Shown in pieces: positions 29,351-42,921 of a stretch of DNA of 64,000 nt. Numbering within the stretch: position 1 is the stretch's first letter; each line of letters starts with the position of its first letter. Source of the stretch: Eonycteris spelaea. Its lineage: Eukaryota; Chordata; Mammalia; Chiroptera; Pteropodidae. The position numbers and the translations under genes were made by a program. Below the pieces are notes generated by a model. The model did not search any database. It was not told the origin of the DNA and worked only from the letters and a program-made list of their open reading frames with translations. The stretch covers positions 3,818,501-3,882,500 of the forward strand of contig PUFA01000072.1 in NCBI GenBank assembly GCA_003508835.1, in the 5' to 3' direction.

Positions 29351-31950
29351 TCAGTTGAAGGTGTCTTGGGGGATTCACAGTTCTCTTTAGCATGTTAAAA
29401 GCCCAACTTTATATTTACTTAACATCATTTAACAAGTACTTCCCAGGCTTATTTAGAACTTTGTCTTCCAGGATCACCCACTAACTCCTTGTGGGGCCTG
29501 ACAAAGTGAAAATCATCCCAATCAGCAGACCGTTATGTTCCTGACGGTCATAAACAAAGCCAGCATGAGGCCAACAGAAAACACTGTTGTTCCCAAGGCC
29601 ACACCACAGCTGCAAAATGACTAACGCCGAGTGACTGATTCTTGCCAATGCCTTCCCTAGGCTCGATCTATTCCATCTACTTCCTAAACAAAGATTTCTG
29701 AGCTACCCAATTATTCAACCACTCACTTCACGACCAGCTCCAACCCTGACTTGATTCTTGTTTCTCATACCTTCCCCGCTTAGAATTCAGCCCCCGCCCA
29801 CCACCTCTTACTGAGTCACCCATGGGCCATTAGGTGTCCTTGCTGCAGTAAGTTTAAACTAACGTCGATTGAGTGAGCCTGATGGTCTTTACTTGGGGGT
29901 GTTTTCAGTCCCCATTGCTCCATAGGACAAAGTTTAAGAAAAGCTAGAGCAAATGATTACTTCCTACTCTAAAATTCTGTGAGCGCATAGCTGAGACACC
30001 ATACCCTGCTGAAAATGTCCTGTGTACCAATTGAAAAACAGTGTATGATGAACCAAAAGGGTGAGGACTGACTGTATTGTCAAACATTTTTAGAGTAGGA
30101 AGTGTGTGTTGTTTTCATAGGTTGCCTTTCATCTGTCTGGCCCCTCATGATGTTAACATTTTTGGCTAAACATTTGTGCAGTGGGCCCTCTTGGCTTGAG
30201 CAGAGTGCCATACCCTTCCCTCCTACCCTGGGCCTCCCTGAACTTTTTGGCAAGATACAGATGCCCAGAGAAAGGCCGGATTGGTTCTAGGCTAAACAAT
30301 GCACCCTTCCTCAGCACGCCTGACTTGTGTGAGCGTGTGAGCAACGATGATCCACAAAATCAAACTTGTAGCTTGGAAAGCTCATGCGGCAGCCGAGGTA
30401 GAGGCTGTAGAAGAGAGATAGGGAGGGAGTGGCAGAGACCAGGTGGGAGGCTGGCACATCAGGCCAGGTCAGAGATGATGAGACCCGGACACAGATGATA
30501 CCTGGGGGACGGAGGGAGGAGCTGTAGGACTCAGTGACCCATTAGACGGAGACATGAGGAAAGACAGGTCAGTGTGCCGAGTGGCTACCAGTGGCTTCTT
30601 AGTGGAAATGAGGTGGTGTCATTGGTGACCCAGATTTCACTAGCTCTTGCCTCTACCTTCTGCGGGACATTCAGCTCCCTTCAAAGCCTTCTCTGGCAAC
30701 TGCTGGAAGCCCCGGCAATGTCCCATTCATGCAGGACCTGCTTTATTGGAAACGACCAAATGCATGTTTGTCCCCGCCAGTGGAGGCCCTCGAGGGTGAT
30801 GTCTCATTACCGCTAAGACTAGCGTGTCCATTGTGACAACACCAATGCTTTTTTCTGCTTTTATCGAAACGATCATTTTTGTTTTCTCCATTCTTAATGT
30901 GGGCACTCGACCCCCATGTCCCAGGCACTGGGCAGGTAGGTGGGATTGAGAGAGATCCAGAATCATTTGTGAGGAGGTAGTAGCTGAAGCCACGAGAGGA
31001 GGTGAGAGGTAATGGAAAATGTGTCACTTGGTGAAGAACCGGAATGAAATGTCCCGGTTGGTGTTTTGAGTATCCTTTAATTCTAGGAACGCTGTCCCAA
31101 AGGATAGCGGCGTGCGTGCTGAGCCTGCTGCAGCGGCTGAAGTCAGCCCTGCATTTCTGATGCGTGAGAACCTCCGTTGTAAATGGAAACGCAAACCGGC
31201 AAATGCTCGTTGGCCAAAAACCAAATGCACCAGTTTAATCTGATTCCTGTTATCCGCGTGATCTCCTGTTTTCCTTATTGATAGCAAATACGTGTGAGGA
31301 ATGAAAAGCCGGCATGTCTTCCAAAAACATGACTGAGAGTTTTCTGAAGGGAGCATGATTTATGTAGACTTTGCATTATTTCTCTGAGGTCAGAAATGTC
31401 CCTTGGCAGGTTTTTAATTTTTTTAATGGAAGTTTGGTTCCAGAGGCTTTTTAAGAGCCTATAGGAAAAATATGAAGTGGACAAGATATATCTTAAAGTA
31501 TTGAAAGTATCTATTTCTTAGGCCCTCAGTCCCTCTCTCTGTTTTGTCCCCAGCAATCTGTCCCCACCAGTGGCCGTTTGAGTTATCCTCTGTCTACAGA
31601 TGACGCCTGTCTGACCTTACTCTCAGGAGTATGGCCAGTCTCTGACTCCCATCCCAGAACTCATCAACACTTCTGCCTGCATTCCTGGTGGGTTCTTTCT
31701 CCTGAGCTCTTGAAAGAATACTGTTTTAGCAACTCCCAGGGACTGATGGGAGAGTTATTTTTTAAGAAGAGATTTATCTTACACCAAAGACAGGAATCGC
31801 TTATTTTGTACCATTTTATGCATTGACTATTTGCATGGCAGACTGTTATTTTCTGTCCTCCTTTTCTTCCAATCCATGAACATAGTATAGATTCTGAGGT
31901 TCTCTTGACCTAAGTGTGTAATTTCCCATGACCACATAGCCCCCAGTTTC
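29351..31950. other. Intergenic, no recognised feature
   Basis: I see no repeat family, gene or RNA here. Several frames near 30150-31480 are open for 60-110 codons on both strands without coding homology. Confidence 0.5.
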
Positions 31951-31954
31951 TTCC

Positions 31955-32165
31955 ACTTCTGGGGTTCTTATAACATTGGCCTATGTACTTCCTTCAAAGC
32001 AGTTATTACGACCTGAAACTATCTCCTTTGTTTATTGTTTATGTGTTTACTGTCTATTTTCTCCATCTAGAAGGTAAGGTTTATGAGGGCAGGGTCTCGT
32101 GTGTCTTCTCCCAGCATCTAAAATGATGCTTGAGCACATAATACCAGCCCATACAATATTTGCTG
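31955..32165 (+). repeat. L2 (LINE-2) 3' end
   Basis: Shows the L2 3' pattern: CTATTTTCTCCATCTAGAAGG, then GTTTATGAGGGCAGGGTCTC, then CCCAGCATCTAAAATGATGC. Confidence 0.65.
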
Positions 32166-32839
32166 TCTGACTTACAGAATCAAGCACTTAAAATCAGACA
32201 AATGTTAGCTTTCCATTAACTCATAAGTGTCATATTTTTTGCCTCTCTTGAAAAATGATGTCCAAATTTAATTAGTATTAATATCAAATGTCAATTAACT
32301 GTAGAGTATTAGTGGCTCTTGAGGGGAGGCACTGTTTTACAGTTTTTGAAGCTTTTAATGTCTGGCTTAATAAAGAAGGCAGCTGAATTCTCAAGGCTGC
32401 TTCTGCATTCAATCTGTGGTGATATCACACATCATACAGCCTTCAGAAAACCCCACTGTGCACCTGTGAGAGAATAGGAGTGAAAAAAGCAAAGAGTCCT
32501 CTTAGTATTGTTTAGAAAATAGTTTTGTCTGCACAGATGCCCCAGAGGTTCTTGGGTAGACTCAGGCATCCTTGAAGCACATTCTGAGGACAAACGATGG
32601 CTATTCATGGGAAGAAATAGTTTTCTTTGCCTTTAAACTACATCACCTTTAAACATGTGTTTCTCTTCATCCTTTGCTTAGCTCAATATTAAAATATGTT
32701 TGTATTCCTCAAGACTATGTCATTGCCAAAGGTGGCCAAGATGTATAGCGAGTGTTGAGTGATGGAAAAGCAACCCAAAGTTAGTAATTTGTTGCACTCA
32801 GACACATCCACACAAAAACAAAAACAATAATAAAAACAT
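32166..32839. other. Intergenic, no recognised feature
   Basis: AT-rich sequence between an L2 and a MIR. Nothing recognised. Confidence 0.5.
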
Positions 32840-33060
32840 GTGCCTTTACTGAGCATGTGTTAAAGCTTCCATATTTTCAAAGATCATCTCTATTATTTAT
32901 AACAACACTCCCAGGTAAGTATTATTAGCCTCATTTCACAGACCAGAAATAGAAACTCAGAAAACTTGAACAATATATTCAAGGTCACCAAGCTAATAGT
33001 GATAGAGTGGTGACTATCACTCTCAAGTCTCTGCTCCTCCAAAGGCCTGCACCTTTTACC
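32840..33060 (-). repeat. MIR SINE (reverse)
   Basis: Shows TTAGCCTCATTTCACAGACC, then AGAAACTCAGAAAACTTGAAC, then AAGGTCACCAAGCTAATAGTG, the reverse MIR layout. Confidence 0.7.
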
Positions 33061-33219
33061 GCCAAACGCTAGATCACCACAACATGGCAGGGTGAGGGGT
33101 GGGTGGGAAACCAGACTCAACGAAGGGTCCACCGTACGAATTAACTTGTTGTTTTGTGCAGATCAAACATGGGATCACAACATGTAGTTCTTTTTCTCTC
33201 AGTGATAGGTACTCAAAAA

Positions 33220-33440
33220 AAGTCAATGCTTTTTTTTTTCTGATTGAAAAGCAATACACCTACAACAAAAGATCTAAGGATAGCAAAATATCCATCAATA
33301 GAAGATAGGTTACGTTAATCGTGGCCAATCTGCAGATGGAATGCCATGTAGTCATTGAAAGAAAAAGGCAGCTCTGTGGGGAGTGACACAGGACTCTCTC
33401 TGAGATACGTTGTTATACGAAAAAATAAGGAAGCATAAGG
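33220..33440 (+). mobile_element. Old L1 fragment
   Basis: Shows the typical 3' ORF2/UTR pattern of old L1s: ATCCATCAATAGAAGATAGG, GGAATGCCATGTAGTCATTG, GATACGTTGTTATACGAAAA. Confidence 0.6.
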
Positions 33441-36400
33441 CCTATTTCTATTAAAAATGAGTGTGTGACTGTGCACGTGTAACTGGTTTCTCACATAAAC
33501 TCAGTGGAGGGACAAACAAGAGACTGCTTATTGTGTATACTCATAATGACATAGTTACAGAAGTTATGGTATGGGCAAATCCCCTAAGATGTCAGGTCGT
33601 TCCGGAGAGGAGAAAACGTCTCTCAAAGCCAGTTCAGAACCGCCGAGCTCCTCTTTCCTTCCTTCCCTCTTTTCACCTTCTCCTTGTCACTCCATCTCTG
33701 TCTTCTCCTGAGCGGGGGCCGGGGGATGGGATTAACGGAGAGCAGAGTCTTCATCAGTGACACCCTTGTGGTTCCTTCTTGCCTCGCTCGCTCTCGGCCG
33801 TCAGGGCGGCTCTCCAGACGTCTCCAGAAGACTGTCTCTCATGGGTCCGTTTGTGCTCATTCAGAGACTTCTCATGGGAACTTCTGCATTGCCTCGTTCC
33901 TGATTTGGGTAACCTTTTGTGGCTTCCTTCCTCAGCTTCTTCCCCCAGTGCCCACCCACATCCTCTTCTTTCTGTTGTTCTGGCAAGTGGCGGGTGGAAC
34001 CCTGGAGATGGCTCCAGCCTTGGTGACTCCTGCAGCCTTAGTTACTCTGTTACTCCGGGAGCTTAGGAATCCTCACCTTGCTGTGGCCGGGGGAGAGACC
34101 TCCAGGGTGACCTCTCGCCCCTCTCCCTGCTGCTAAGGAGCAGGCAGAGGCTCTGTGTTCACAACCTTTCCTCCCACATTCCAGGGGACACAGGCCAAAC
34201 TCCTAAGAACTTTTCTGCCTTCACTGCTCAGACTCACAGGGTGGAGCCTGTGAGTCTTTACAGCACCCAAAGCTACCAGGGCTGGAGATGTAATTTGCAG
34301 GTAAAAATGGAAACGCTGGCCCCTTTGTTCAAGGCACTCAAATATAAAGCTTTTTCTTAAAAATATTTTCTTGCTATAAAATGTAATGGGGTAAGAGAGA
34401 TACATGCATTTCAATATAAACTTACAAATTGCAAAAAATAACATTTTGGGGCATAATTTTTATAATGCAATAATTTGTTAATGTGATATCTTGATTGATC
34501 ATTAGGTTTTTCTGGCTCACTTTTCTGTAAATTCATTCATGAGGCCATTACATTTTATACTCTTAGTAACTTTATTTTAATTGATGTAATTGAAAATGTC
34601 AGCTGCTCTTGGCAAACGTCAGATTGTAAATAAATTTTAATTTTGAGAAGGATTAATCTGAGGATACAAGTTTTGGTTTCTTGTACGAAACAAGTTACAA
34701 GAGATATCAGAGGAAACAAAAACATCATGCTACAAATTTACATTTAAACTTAAATTCAGACTTACATAGAACCGATTAGAATGAAGAGAAAGAACTGTTG
34801 ATCTAGCTGCTGATTTATCTGTCAATCTGCCAATCAATGGCCTCTCGCTCCTGGATGTGCATTGTTGATTTCTGGAAAGATGGAGAGAAACTGGAAACAG
34901 TGGTTTCCAGGTTTCTTCTCATTCCCAGTGGCTTGGAGATTAGGGATAATGGGGTGGGAAGGTGCTTACTTTTTATTTGTATAATCTGCCACTGTTTGGC
35001 ATTTTAAACACAAGCATGTATTAGTTGTTCAATCTAAAAACTTGTTAATAGGAAAAGGAACTCTTCGAGAAAGAAATGCAATGTTGCCTCACAATCCCAG
35101 TATTCAGCTGCTCATTGGTAATGTCTTGATGGTCACTAATCTTTCTAAAACCATTAAATATATTTTTATATTGATTTTAAATTACACATAGCTATATATA
35201 GTTCAGCATCTTCAATTCAGCTGAAAAATGTTAAGCCTGGAACATTTTCAAATTTGGAGCATTAAATCAGATCAACTCTGTTTTTTCCTGGGCTAAGTTT
35301 TTGGAAAGGTCAGCTGTCACTTTTGTGGTTGTTTTTAAAAAGATGAGCTGTGCTTTCTAACGAATGAAGAGGATGCTGAAGGAAGGTTACTTCCTGCGTT
35401 GGACATCCCGTGCATGTGCCCGAGCTGAGGGCTGGGTGGCTTTGACAGCAGAGCCCCAGGGGCCTGCCTGATCCCCGGCTGCCTGATGTCACACATAGTG
35501 AGAAGGCTGGCAGCAGGCAGGCAGGGCTGCCTCCGGTCCTGAGATGAAAGATCAGAGCAGGATGTCAGGTGGTGCCTCTCACAGATCCGCATCAAGGTTT
35601 CTCAGTCAGCTTATCAAATAAAAACCAGAGAATACCGACATTAAAATCAAAACTCTTGATTTTTTCCATTTGCTTGTGTAATAAAACATTTAAAATCTTT
35701 AAAAATTATAAAATCAAAGTTGGATTTATTTCTACAATGAAAGGCAAGTGTAACATTAAAATTAATTAATGTATTTAATGCAATTTTAACATATTAATGG
35801 ATGAAGGGAGAAGACATAATCTTCTCAATAGACCTCATAGCGGATAGATAAATCTCAAATTCATTCATGGTAAAAATCGTTAGCCAGCTGGGCGTAGAAT
35901 AGGACTTCCTTACCCAAATAGGAAGTATCTACCTAAAACTTCTACCAATAGCATACTTGTTACAGAAACACGGCAAAAATTTCCTGGGAGTCAGGTCTGT
36001 GTGCCATGTGTCTCTACAGAGCAGTTAAATAGATGACTTAAGTCTTCATCTGTCAATAAAATGTCAAGAAACATGATAGTGAGTAAATAAAGGAGGCAGA
36101 AGGATGTGCGGAGGGTGAAATATTTCCTATAAGTTTTAGCTTCAGCCCAGTCAGTTTGATACACATTTTCTTCATTGCTAAGGTCTAAATATTTTCTAGT
36201 ATGTGTGCATATATACATATATATGTATGTATGTGTGTATATATAGATATATGTAAAGGAATATTTAAAATTTATAAACAAAATTTATAAACATAGGTTT
36301 GTTATTGTTGATATATTTAAAGTTGATTTCAAATTTTAGAGAACATGGTGGTGTGACATTGATTTGGGGGTTGCTTTATTTTATTTGACTCCTACCTCGC

Positions 36401-36780
36401 AGCCTAATGCATACACGTGTGTGTGTGTGTGCATGCGTGTGTGTGTGGGGGGGGCCTGGTCAATTCTGATAAGCCTTCTATAGTGTTTAAAAATAAAGTA
36501 AGTGCACTAATTGTTGGGTGCTGAGCTCTCTGCATATAGCCATTAGATCAAAATTTTAAATTACATTGTTAAAAACTTGGATTTTCTTGCTAATATTTTG
36601 GGCTGCTTAATTGAACAAATACTAGGAGATAGTAGGTGAAAAATCACTCACTATGGCCATGAATTATTGTCACATTCTATTTAGCAATACAGGTATTTGT
36701 AGCTGGAAGGATTTTAGGATATCTAGTCTGTCACGTTGGGGGAAGTAGAAGTCTCCATTTTTCACTTTCTTAATTGTAAG
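33441..36780. other. Intergenic, no recognised gene
   Basis: Mixed sequence. 33640-34140 is GC-rich and open on the plus strand for up to 150 codons but matches no protein I know. 36200-36260 and 36414-36450 hold TA/TG-type simple repeats. No RNA gene seen. Confidence 0.5.
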
Positions 36781-36784
36781 AGAT

Positions 36785-38089
36785 ATTTTTTGGAATAGAT
36801 AATATGTGCACAAGTTCAAAATTCAAAAGTACTGAAAGGCATATAGAAAATAAGTCTCGGTCCCTCCTCTGGGCTTGCCTACCCTGCTTCCCTCCCTGGG
36901 GGCAACGACTGTTATCAGTTTCTTATGAACCTTTCCAGAAATTGCCTGTCTGCCTGTCCATCTGTCTGTCTGCCTCTCTCCTTTTCTTCTTTTTCAACAC
37001 AGATGTTAACACACCACATAGACTGTTCTTGGTTCTCTACCTTGTTTTTCATCCTTTAGAGATGTTCAGTGGAAAATCTCTCCACGTTAGAACGTTTAGT
37101 GTTGGTTCATCTTTTGAATGGCTGAATTTTCCATTGTGAGGAAAAAAAATATAAACTATATCTTCCTATATTATATATCATTATATATTACTATATATCT
37201 TTATATATTATACATATATTATTTGACCACCCCATGTTAATGGATATTTGTAGTGTTTCTAGTGAATGTTCTTGCACTTCTATCATCCTTGAGTGTATCT
37301 GATGAAAAAAATTTCTATGATAGTCAGAGGTATGAGTATCTTATTTTTTTTCTGGATGGCTAGCCAATTGTCTCAATATAATTTCTGAGTAATTCATTTC
37401 CCCTCATCCATTTTAAATGCCATCTTTATCATAAGTGAAATTTCGAGATGTGTGTGAGTGCACTTTGGTACTTCCCACTCTGAACCCCTGATTTGTATGT
37501 GTTCGTATTCATGTGCCATGCTTCGTAATATATTTGTAGCTGGAGGGGCATTTCCCCCTCATTATTTTCTAGACTATTCGCAATTACACATTTTTTCCAT
37601 TCGAGCCTTGGAATTAGTTCAATTTGCTTTTGCAAAACAAAATCAGGCAAAGCATAAAACAAACAAAAATATAAAACTTTGTATATTTTATTAAATCTAT
37701 AAATTTATTCAAGGGACATCGACACTGTTGTTTTGAAATGCTGTGCCTTTCCATTTGTTCAAATCTTCTTTTGGATCCTTGAGTGGCGTTTCTAGTTTTC
37801 CCATGTGGATCTGGCATGCTTCCTGTTAAGTGTATTTATTTGTATCTGTGTCACATTGCTTCATGTATTTTCAGGCCACGTGGTTAGGTATATACAAGTG
37901 CAGAATTTTTATATCGTCCCAGGAAATCGCTCCTTTGTCATTATGTGATATCTTTATTTCTAAAACTGTTTTGTCTTAGATACTGTTTCACTTCCAATAT
38001 TAATATGGCTATAGTTTTGGCAAATATTTGCCTAATATCTCTTTTCCATTTTTGCTTTCAACTTTTCAATGTCATTTTAGGTGTATCTC
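36785..38089 (-). mobile_element. Old L1 fragments (reverse)
   Basis: Reverse-orientation L1 pieces. 36785-37300 follows an L1 3' end (GTGCACAAGTTCAAAATTCA ... GAATGGCTGAATTTTCCATT). 37700-38089 follows antisense ORF2 (TATGTGATATCTTTATTTC, TTTTGCTTTCAACTTTTCAA). They may be pieces of one element. Heavily diverged; exact borders are uncertain. Confidence 0.55.
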
Positions 38090-38905
38090 TTTTTTTTTTT
38101 TAGTTATTATTGACATATAATGTTATATTAGTTTCAGATGTACAACATAATGATTTGTTATTTGTATGTATTGTGAAATAATCACCACAATCAGTCTAGT
38201 TAACACCAGCACTACACATAGTTACATTTGTGTGTGTGTGTAATGAGAACTTTTAAGATCCAATCTCTTAACAACTTTCAAACGTGTAATGTGGTATTAT
38301 TAACTATATCACATGCTGTATATCACATCCCCAGGATTTATTATTTTATAATTGGAAGTTTATACGTTTTGACCCCCTTCACTCATTTTGCCCACTCCAC
38401 AGCCTCTGCCTCCGACCACTACCAATCTGTTCTCTGTATTGACGAATTTATTGTTTTTTCTTTTTCTTTCTTTTTCAAGATTCCACATATAAGTAAGATC
38501 ATACGGTATTTGTGGTATTTATCTTTCTCTTGTTTTATTTAGCATAGTTGCGTCAAGTTTCATCTGTGATGTCACAAATGGCAAGATGTCTTTTCTTTGG
38601 CTGAATAATATTCCATTGTATGTGTACGCACATGCATACATGCGCGTGCACGCGCACACACACACACATTTTCCTTATCCATTCATCCATGGATAGACAC
38701 TTAGGTTGCTTCCATGCCTTGGCTATTGTTAATAAAGTTGCAATAACAGAAATGCAGTTTTTTTTTTGAGTTAGTGATTTTGTTTTCTAGGTAAATCCCC
38801 AGAAGTTGACTTGATGGATCGTATGATAGTTCTATATTTAATTTTTGGGGGAACCTCTATACTGTTTTCCACAGTGGCTGCACCAATTTACCAAGAGATA
38901 TCATT
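38090..38905 (-). mobile_element. L1 (LINE-1) 3' end inserted beside the older L1
   Basis: Poly-T at about 38090-38101, then the same L1 3' untranslated region as 11009-11848 (GACATATAATGTTATATTAG, GTCTAGTTAACACCAGCACT), then the ORF2 end in reverse (CTGAATAATATTCCATTGTA, AATCCCCAGAAGTTGACTTG). It lies immediately next to the older reverse L1 and may have inserted into it. I could not find a target duplication. Confidence 0.8.
38638..38669. repeat. Alternating purine-pyrimidine simple repeat
   Basis: A CATGCATACATGCGCGTGCA-type stretch passing into CA repeats. Lies within the L1 at 38090-38905. Confidence 0.8.
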
Positions 38906-39535
38906 ATCCTGGGACTTTTTAAAAATGTTTATTTCTCAGTTCAAAGGTTCCCAGACAACTCAGCTTACGATACACTTGAAGCCTAAACCCACTCGCAGTA
39001 CAGGCTGAAAGTTTTAGTTCCTCGGAGGAGAATTTCTGTCTTACCCATGACTCAGAAGATGTAGAAAAGCACCCTTGTCTTCTTGAGCTGTTGGGTAGTT
39101 TCCTACCTGTTTCCTGTGGTGGCAGAGCTTCAAAGACCTGGGTTTTATGCGGGGTCGTAGTTTCAACTTCCTGCCTCATGTGGGTCCGAAGCTCCATCTC
39201 CTACGTCTACATAGGCAATAAATCTCAGCCTGTCATTTGCCTGGTCTAACAGCCATGTCTCTGCCTCCAGGTGCATCATCTCATGCTCTTCCACGTCTGG
39301 TTTTCAGTGCCCTTTTTGTTTGTCTTTTTTATCTGCCGTGTTTGCCTTTGCCATGTTTTTGGCCCCTGAGGTTTCCCTTTCTTCCTTGAAAGCTTAGTTA
39401 TGCATTAAAAACATTGTTATATTTAACTCGAATTTTCTGAGCGATGATAACCAGACATTTTCCTCTTTATTATAGACTATATATTATAGACACTTGATAG
39501 TTACTCATCTATCTAGCTGTTCATTCGTTTATTCA
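38906..39535. other. Intergenic, no recognised feature
   Basis: No repeat or gene recognised. Confidence 0.5.
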
Positions 39536-39614
39536 TGTGGTATGACTTAAGCACCTAATATGTGCTGGATACTGGTGATACAACGACGACTGGAACATAT
39601 GAAAACCAGGGGCA

Positions 39615-39646
39615 CCACACACGCACACACACACACACACACACAC
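39615..39646. repeat. (CA)n microsatellite
   Basis: About 15 CA units with one interruption (ACGCAC) near its start. Confidence 0.95.
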
Positions 39647-40184
39647 GGCACAAATGATAACTCTGTGAGGTCCTGGGTAGGTTCGTTAGCTTGATATGCT
39701 TGCATCAAAATACTACGTTGTACATCTGAAATATATACAATTTTTAACTCGTCCATCATACCTCTCCCACAATAAGCTGGGGGGAAAATCCAGTGGAAGG
39801 CGCAGTTGGCAAGAAAACTTCTGGGATGGGATGGAAGTGAAGCCGAGCTGCAAAGATGAAGGGAAGGGAGGCTGAGGCGCTAGGCGCGGCCATGAGCGAG
39901 GCACAGAATGGAAGAGAAACTCTGCCTTCAAAGAAAGCCAGAGACTAGGAAAGGGTTCACGACAGTGTAGCAAGTGCTGTGTGCTGCAGGGGTAAGGCAC
40001 AGGCCGCCGGAGGGTACAGAGAGGTCAAGGGGAGAAGTTGAGCCTGATCGTGAAAGGTGAGTGCAGTTAGCAGGATGCAGCCCTAAGGCAAGAGGCTGGC
40101 AGTTTTGACTGCTTGCAAGTTAAAACCTCTGTATAAAAATAATAACAACTGATGTTTATCAGGCATTTACAATGTGCCAGCTGT

Positions 40185-40221
40185 AGTTGTTGTTGTTGTT
40201 GTGGTGTGGTGTGTGTTGTTG
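40185..40221. repeat. (TTG)n/(TG)n simple repeat
   Basis: GTTGTTGTTGTTGTTGTGG followed by GTGTG-type sequence. Confidence 0.85.
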
Positions 40222-41730
40222 TGAAGACGCCCTTTATCAGATTGAGGAAGCTCTATCTGGGTCAGTTTTGAAAGCTCACCACACTTATCCCGAAAGGGTT
40301 AATAAAAGAATGGTGTCCTCTGCCATGAGCAGAAAACAAGCAGAGCCTAGGTGAGGCCTCGGATCCTGGAGACCATCCAAAGTAGGACAGTGTCCCTGTA
40401 TTTGTCACGAAAGTCAATGTGGTGATTTACTGCACAGTGTTAAATTTTATTGTTCAAGGCAAAGTTATATTTGCTCCCTTTACTTTAAAATAAGTATATT
40501 TCCTACCAGAATAGCAAAGTGCTAACAAACTAGCAGTCTAGTATAATACCTAAGAATATATAAAGACATCTCAGATGTATCTGTTTTACCTAGGACTCAA
40601 AGAACACCCTAAACTTTTTTGATTTGTCAAATTCAAGGGCAGACGGTGGGCTGCCTTTCTGCTCATTAGATGATTTCACCCACCACATCACCTTGGAAGA
40701 ATCCTGAAAAGAGCATCAGTTGGTGCGCAGTGCTATGTGTTTAGAATTAAATTAAGCTTAACAGAGATGGAGAGCGGGAGACGACGACTGACTTCGCCCC
40801 GCAAGGGCTGCATGTCGAGTGACCTCTAAAACGAGCTGTTGCCGTGCAAGAAAGTTATCTTAGACCTCGAAGTTACTCCAAGTCCCTGGACTGTATTGTA
40901 ATAATGCAGCCGTAGGGTTGCTCTGTCAAAAGAGGGAGGGCAGACTAGAGGGGAGGAGGCATCTGTCGCTTCTAGTGAGTTAAGCCTTCTAAAAATATTC
41001 CTCTTTTAGTGACCACTTGTTAGTTTGACCCTTTGTTCTTTTACTCTGGAAATAGAAACTTCTAAAGTCCCCGCCTCTCTCCCTATGTTTGGGAAATGGT
41101 GATAATACCTGAACCACAGAGGCAGAGGCTTCATTTTGCAGCCACAGCTTTTGGGCACGAGGGGTTGTGGTGAATAAAAGAAACATTCCAACTATTCTCG
41201 CAAAGGCTGAAGAAGTATATTTTCTTCATTTAAAATATTGTGTTCCTTCCAATGATTCTAAAGAAACATATTTGAGCTCCGTGATCAAGTTCCACCCCGT
41301 CCGTACCATGTTTAGTGATTCAGTGAGCTGTTGATTGATCACAGTGAAAGAAAGCATTCTTTTGGGAACCAGCCAACTTTGCAATCAATTTCACATTAGT
41401 CAGACTGATGTCTGGAGTAGGCGGAGAAGACCCCATGAGATTTTTTAAATGCCTGTGTGATTATGGAGTCTTGAAAGCACCGTCAGGGGACTGTCCTATG
41501 AAAATCATTGGGCCGAAGTCAGGAAGCACCAGCTTTTGAGGAGATTCTTGTTTTTCTTCCTCTTTTCCTCTCTCCTTCTTCTCTTCCTTCTCCTCCTTTT
41601 TTTTTCTTTTTTCTTTTAAATAAGCTTTCTCTTTTCTTCTTCAGATTATAAGGATAAATCATACTCACTCTAGAATAAACCATGCTCACTCTAGAGAGTA
41701 GTGACATGGATGGCTGTGCCCTTGCACCAG
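40222..41730. other. Intergenic, no recognised gene
   Basis: No gene or dispersed repeat recognised. A pyrimidine-rich CTTCC/CTTTT tract spans about 41545-41640. Confidence 0.5.
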
Positions 41731-41734
41731 AACC

Positions 41735-41940
41735 AAACTTGAGTTTGAAATCTGGTTCCATTGCTAACCAGCTGTGTTACCTTGCAGAAGTCACTTACCT
41801 GGTGTGCCTCAGTTACCCAAGTGTTAATGGGTATACTAATGCTAGTTACCTCTCAGAGCTGGTGTGGTGTGGATTTCATAAGACATTTGTTTACACACAT
41901 ATGGGCCAGGTACATAATGAGAGTTCAAAATAAATACTGT
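41735..41940 (+). repeat. MIR SINE
   Basis: Forward MIR: CCAGCTGTGTTACCTTGCAG, CTTACCTGGTGTGCCTCAGT, GCTAGTTACCTCTCAGAGCT, then a GAGAGTTCAAAATAAATACTG tail. One of the better-preserved MIRs in the window. Confidence 0.85.
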
Positions 41941-42179
41941 TTCATTAATAATAATAATAAAAAAAACAGAAAAAAATATATAACTAAAGCTACCTATAAT
42001 TCAAAATTTACCTCCAGGTACAGTTTTACATTCTCAAGTTTTCAAATGAAGGCTAGCAAATTAGTTAATCAATATTTATTTAGCCTGACGCTATGCTATG
42101 TAATGAGAGGTATATAGTTAAAGTCAACATTTTCTACTTCCTTCTGGCTAATAATCTTTCTAGTATGCCTTCATTCACC

Positions 42180-42288
42180 ATTGACTTGTGCAAAGATAAT
42201 TTTCACACCTTTTATATGCCAGACACTGTTCTAGGTATTGGAGGCACGATAGTGAACAAAACAAAAAACTTGCTCTCAGAAGCTTACA

Positions 42289-42371
<83 letters not shown>

Positions 42372-42700
42372 GATAAACAAACTAGTAAACTAAATCTAAT
42401 ATGCAGAAGGTGATACATGTGGAGTGAGTGAGAGCATGATGTGTATGATGTGTGCTGCTGGAGGTGGGCAGAAAGTTTGAAATAAGACGTCAGAGGGCAT
42501 TAAGCACAGGCCCAAAGTTGGGGCGGCAAGCCCTGACCCCATCTGGGGAAGGTGGTGTTTCAGGTGGAGGTGGCCTGGACTTGCGTGGATGTCAAGCAAG
42601 GATGTCAGTGTGGCTAGAGGGATGTGTGAGAGGACAGTAGAGGGGCCAAGATCAGAGGCTGGTGGCGGCCAGACCATAGGGGCCTGTAGGCCACTGCCGG
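42180..42700 (+). repeat. Ancient interspersed repeat, family not assigned, split by a microsatellite
   Basis: Same family as 28890-29350: ACACTGTTCTAGGTATTGGA, GTGAACAAAACAAAAAACTTG, then after the simple repeat GTCAGTGTGGCTAGAGGGAT and GGGGCCTGTAGGCCACTG. The TG/AG repeat sits where the family has a short variable stretch. Confidence 0.55.
42292..42372. repeat. (TG)n(AG)n compound microsatellite
   Basis: About 17 TG units turn directly into about 22 AG units. On the plus strand this changes from alternating to pure purine sequence. Confidence 0.95.
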
Positions 42701-42909
42701 TCTTCCTTGCCCATTTACAACCTCATTGGCCTGAGATCTTCTTTGACCTCTGAAACGCAAGAGGACTGACATGTCTCCTTCCTTGGCAGAAGCTCGAAGA
42801 GCCAGCATGTGCTGTTCCGACATTTCTTTCTCCCTCTGACAATGTTCTAGAAAGGTGTCACTTTTAAACTTGAGGTCTGCTGTGAAGACAATATGGAACC
42901 ACATTTCAG

Positions 42910-42921
42910 GCCACCTGGTGG
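42910..42921 (-). promoter_or_regulatory. Candidate CTCF-binding motif (core only)
   Basis: The minus strand reads CCACCAGGTGGC, which fits the CTCF core. The 3' extension GC is replaced by CT, so it is weaker than the sites at 8683 and 28682. Confidence 0.4.

Noticed and set aside
33684..34136. A 150-codon frame in the intergenic spacer
   Set aside because: Low-complexity Leu/Pro/Ser translation, no splice sites or homology.
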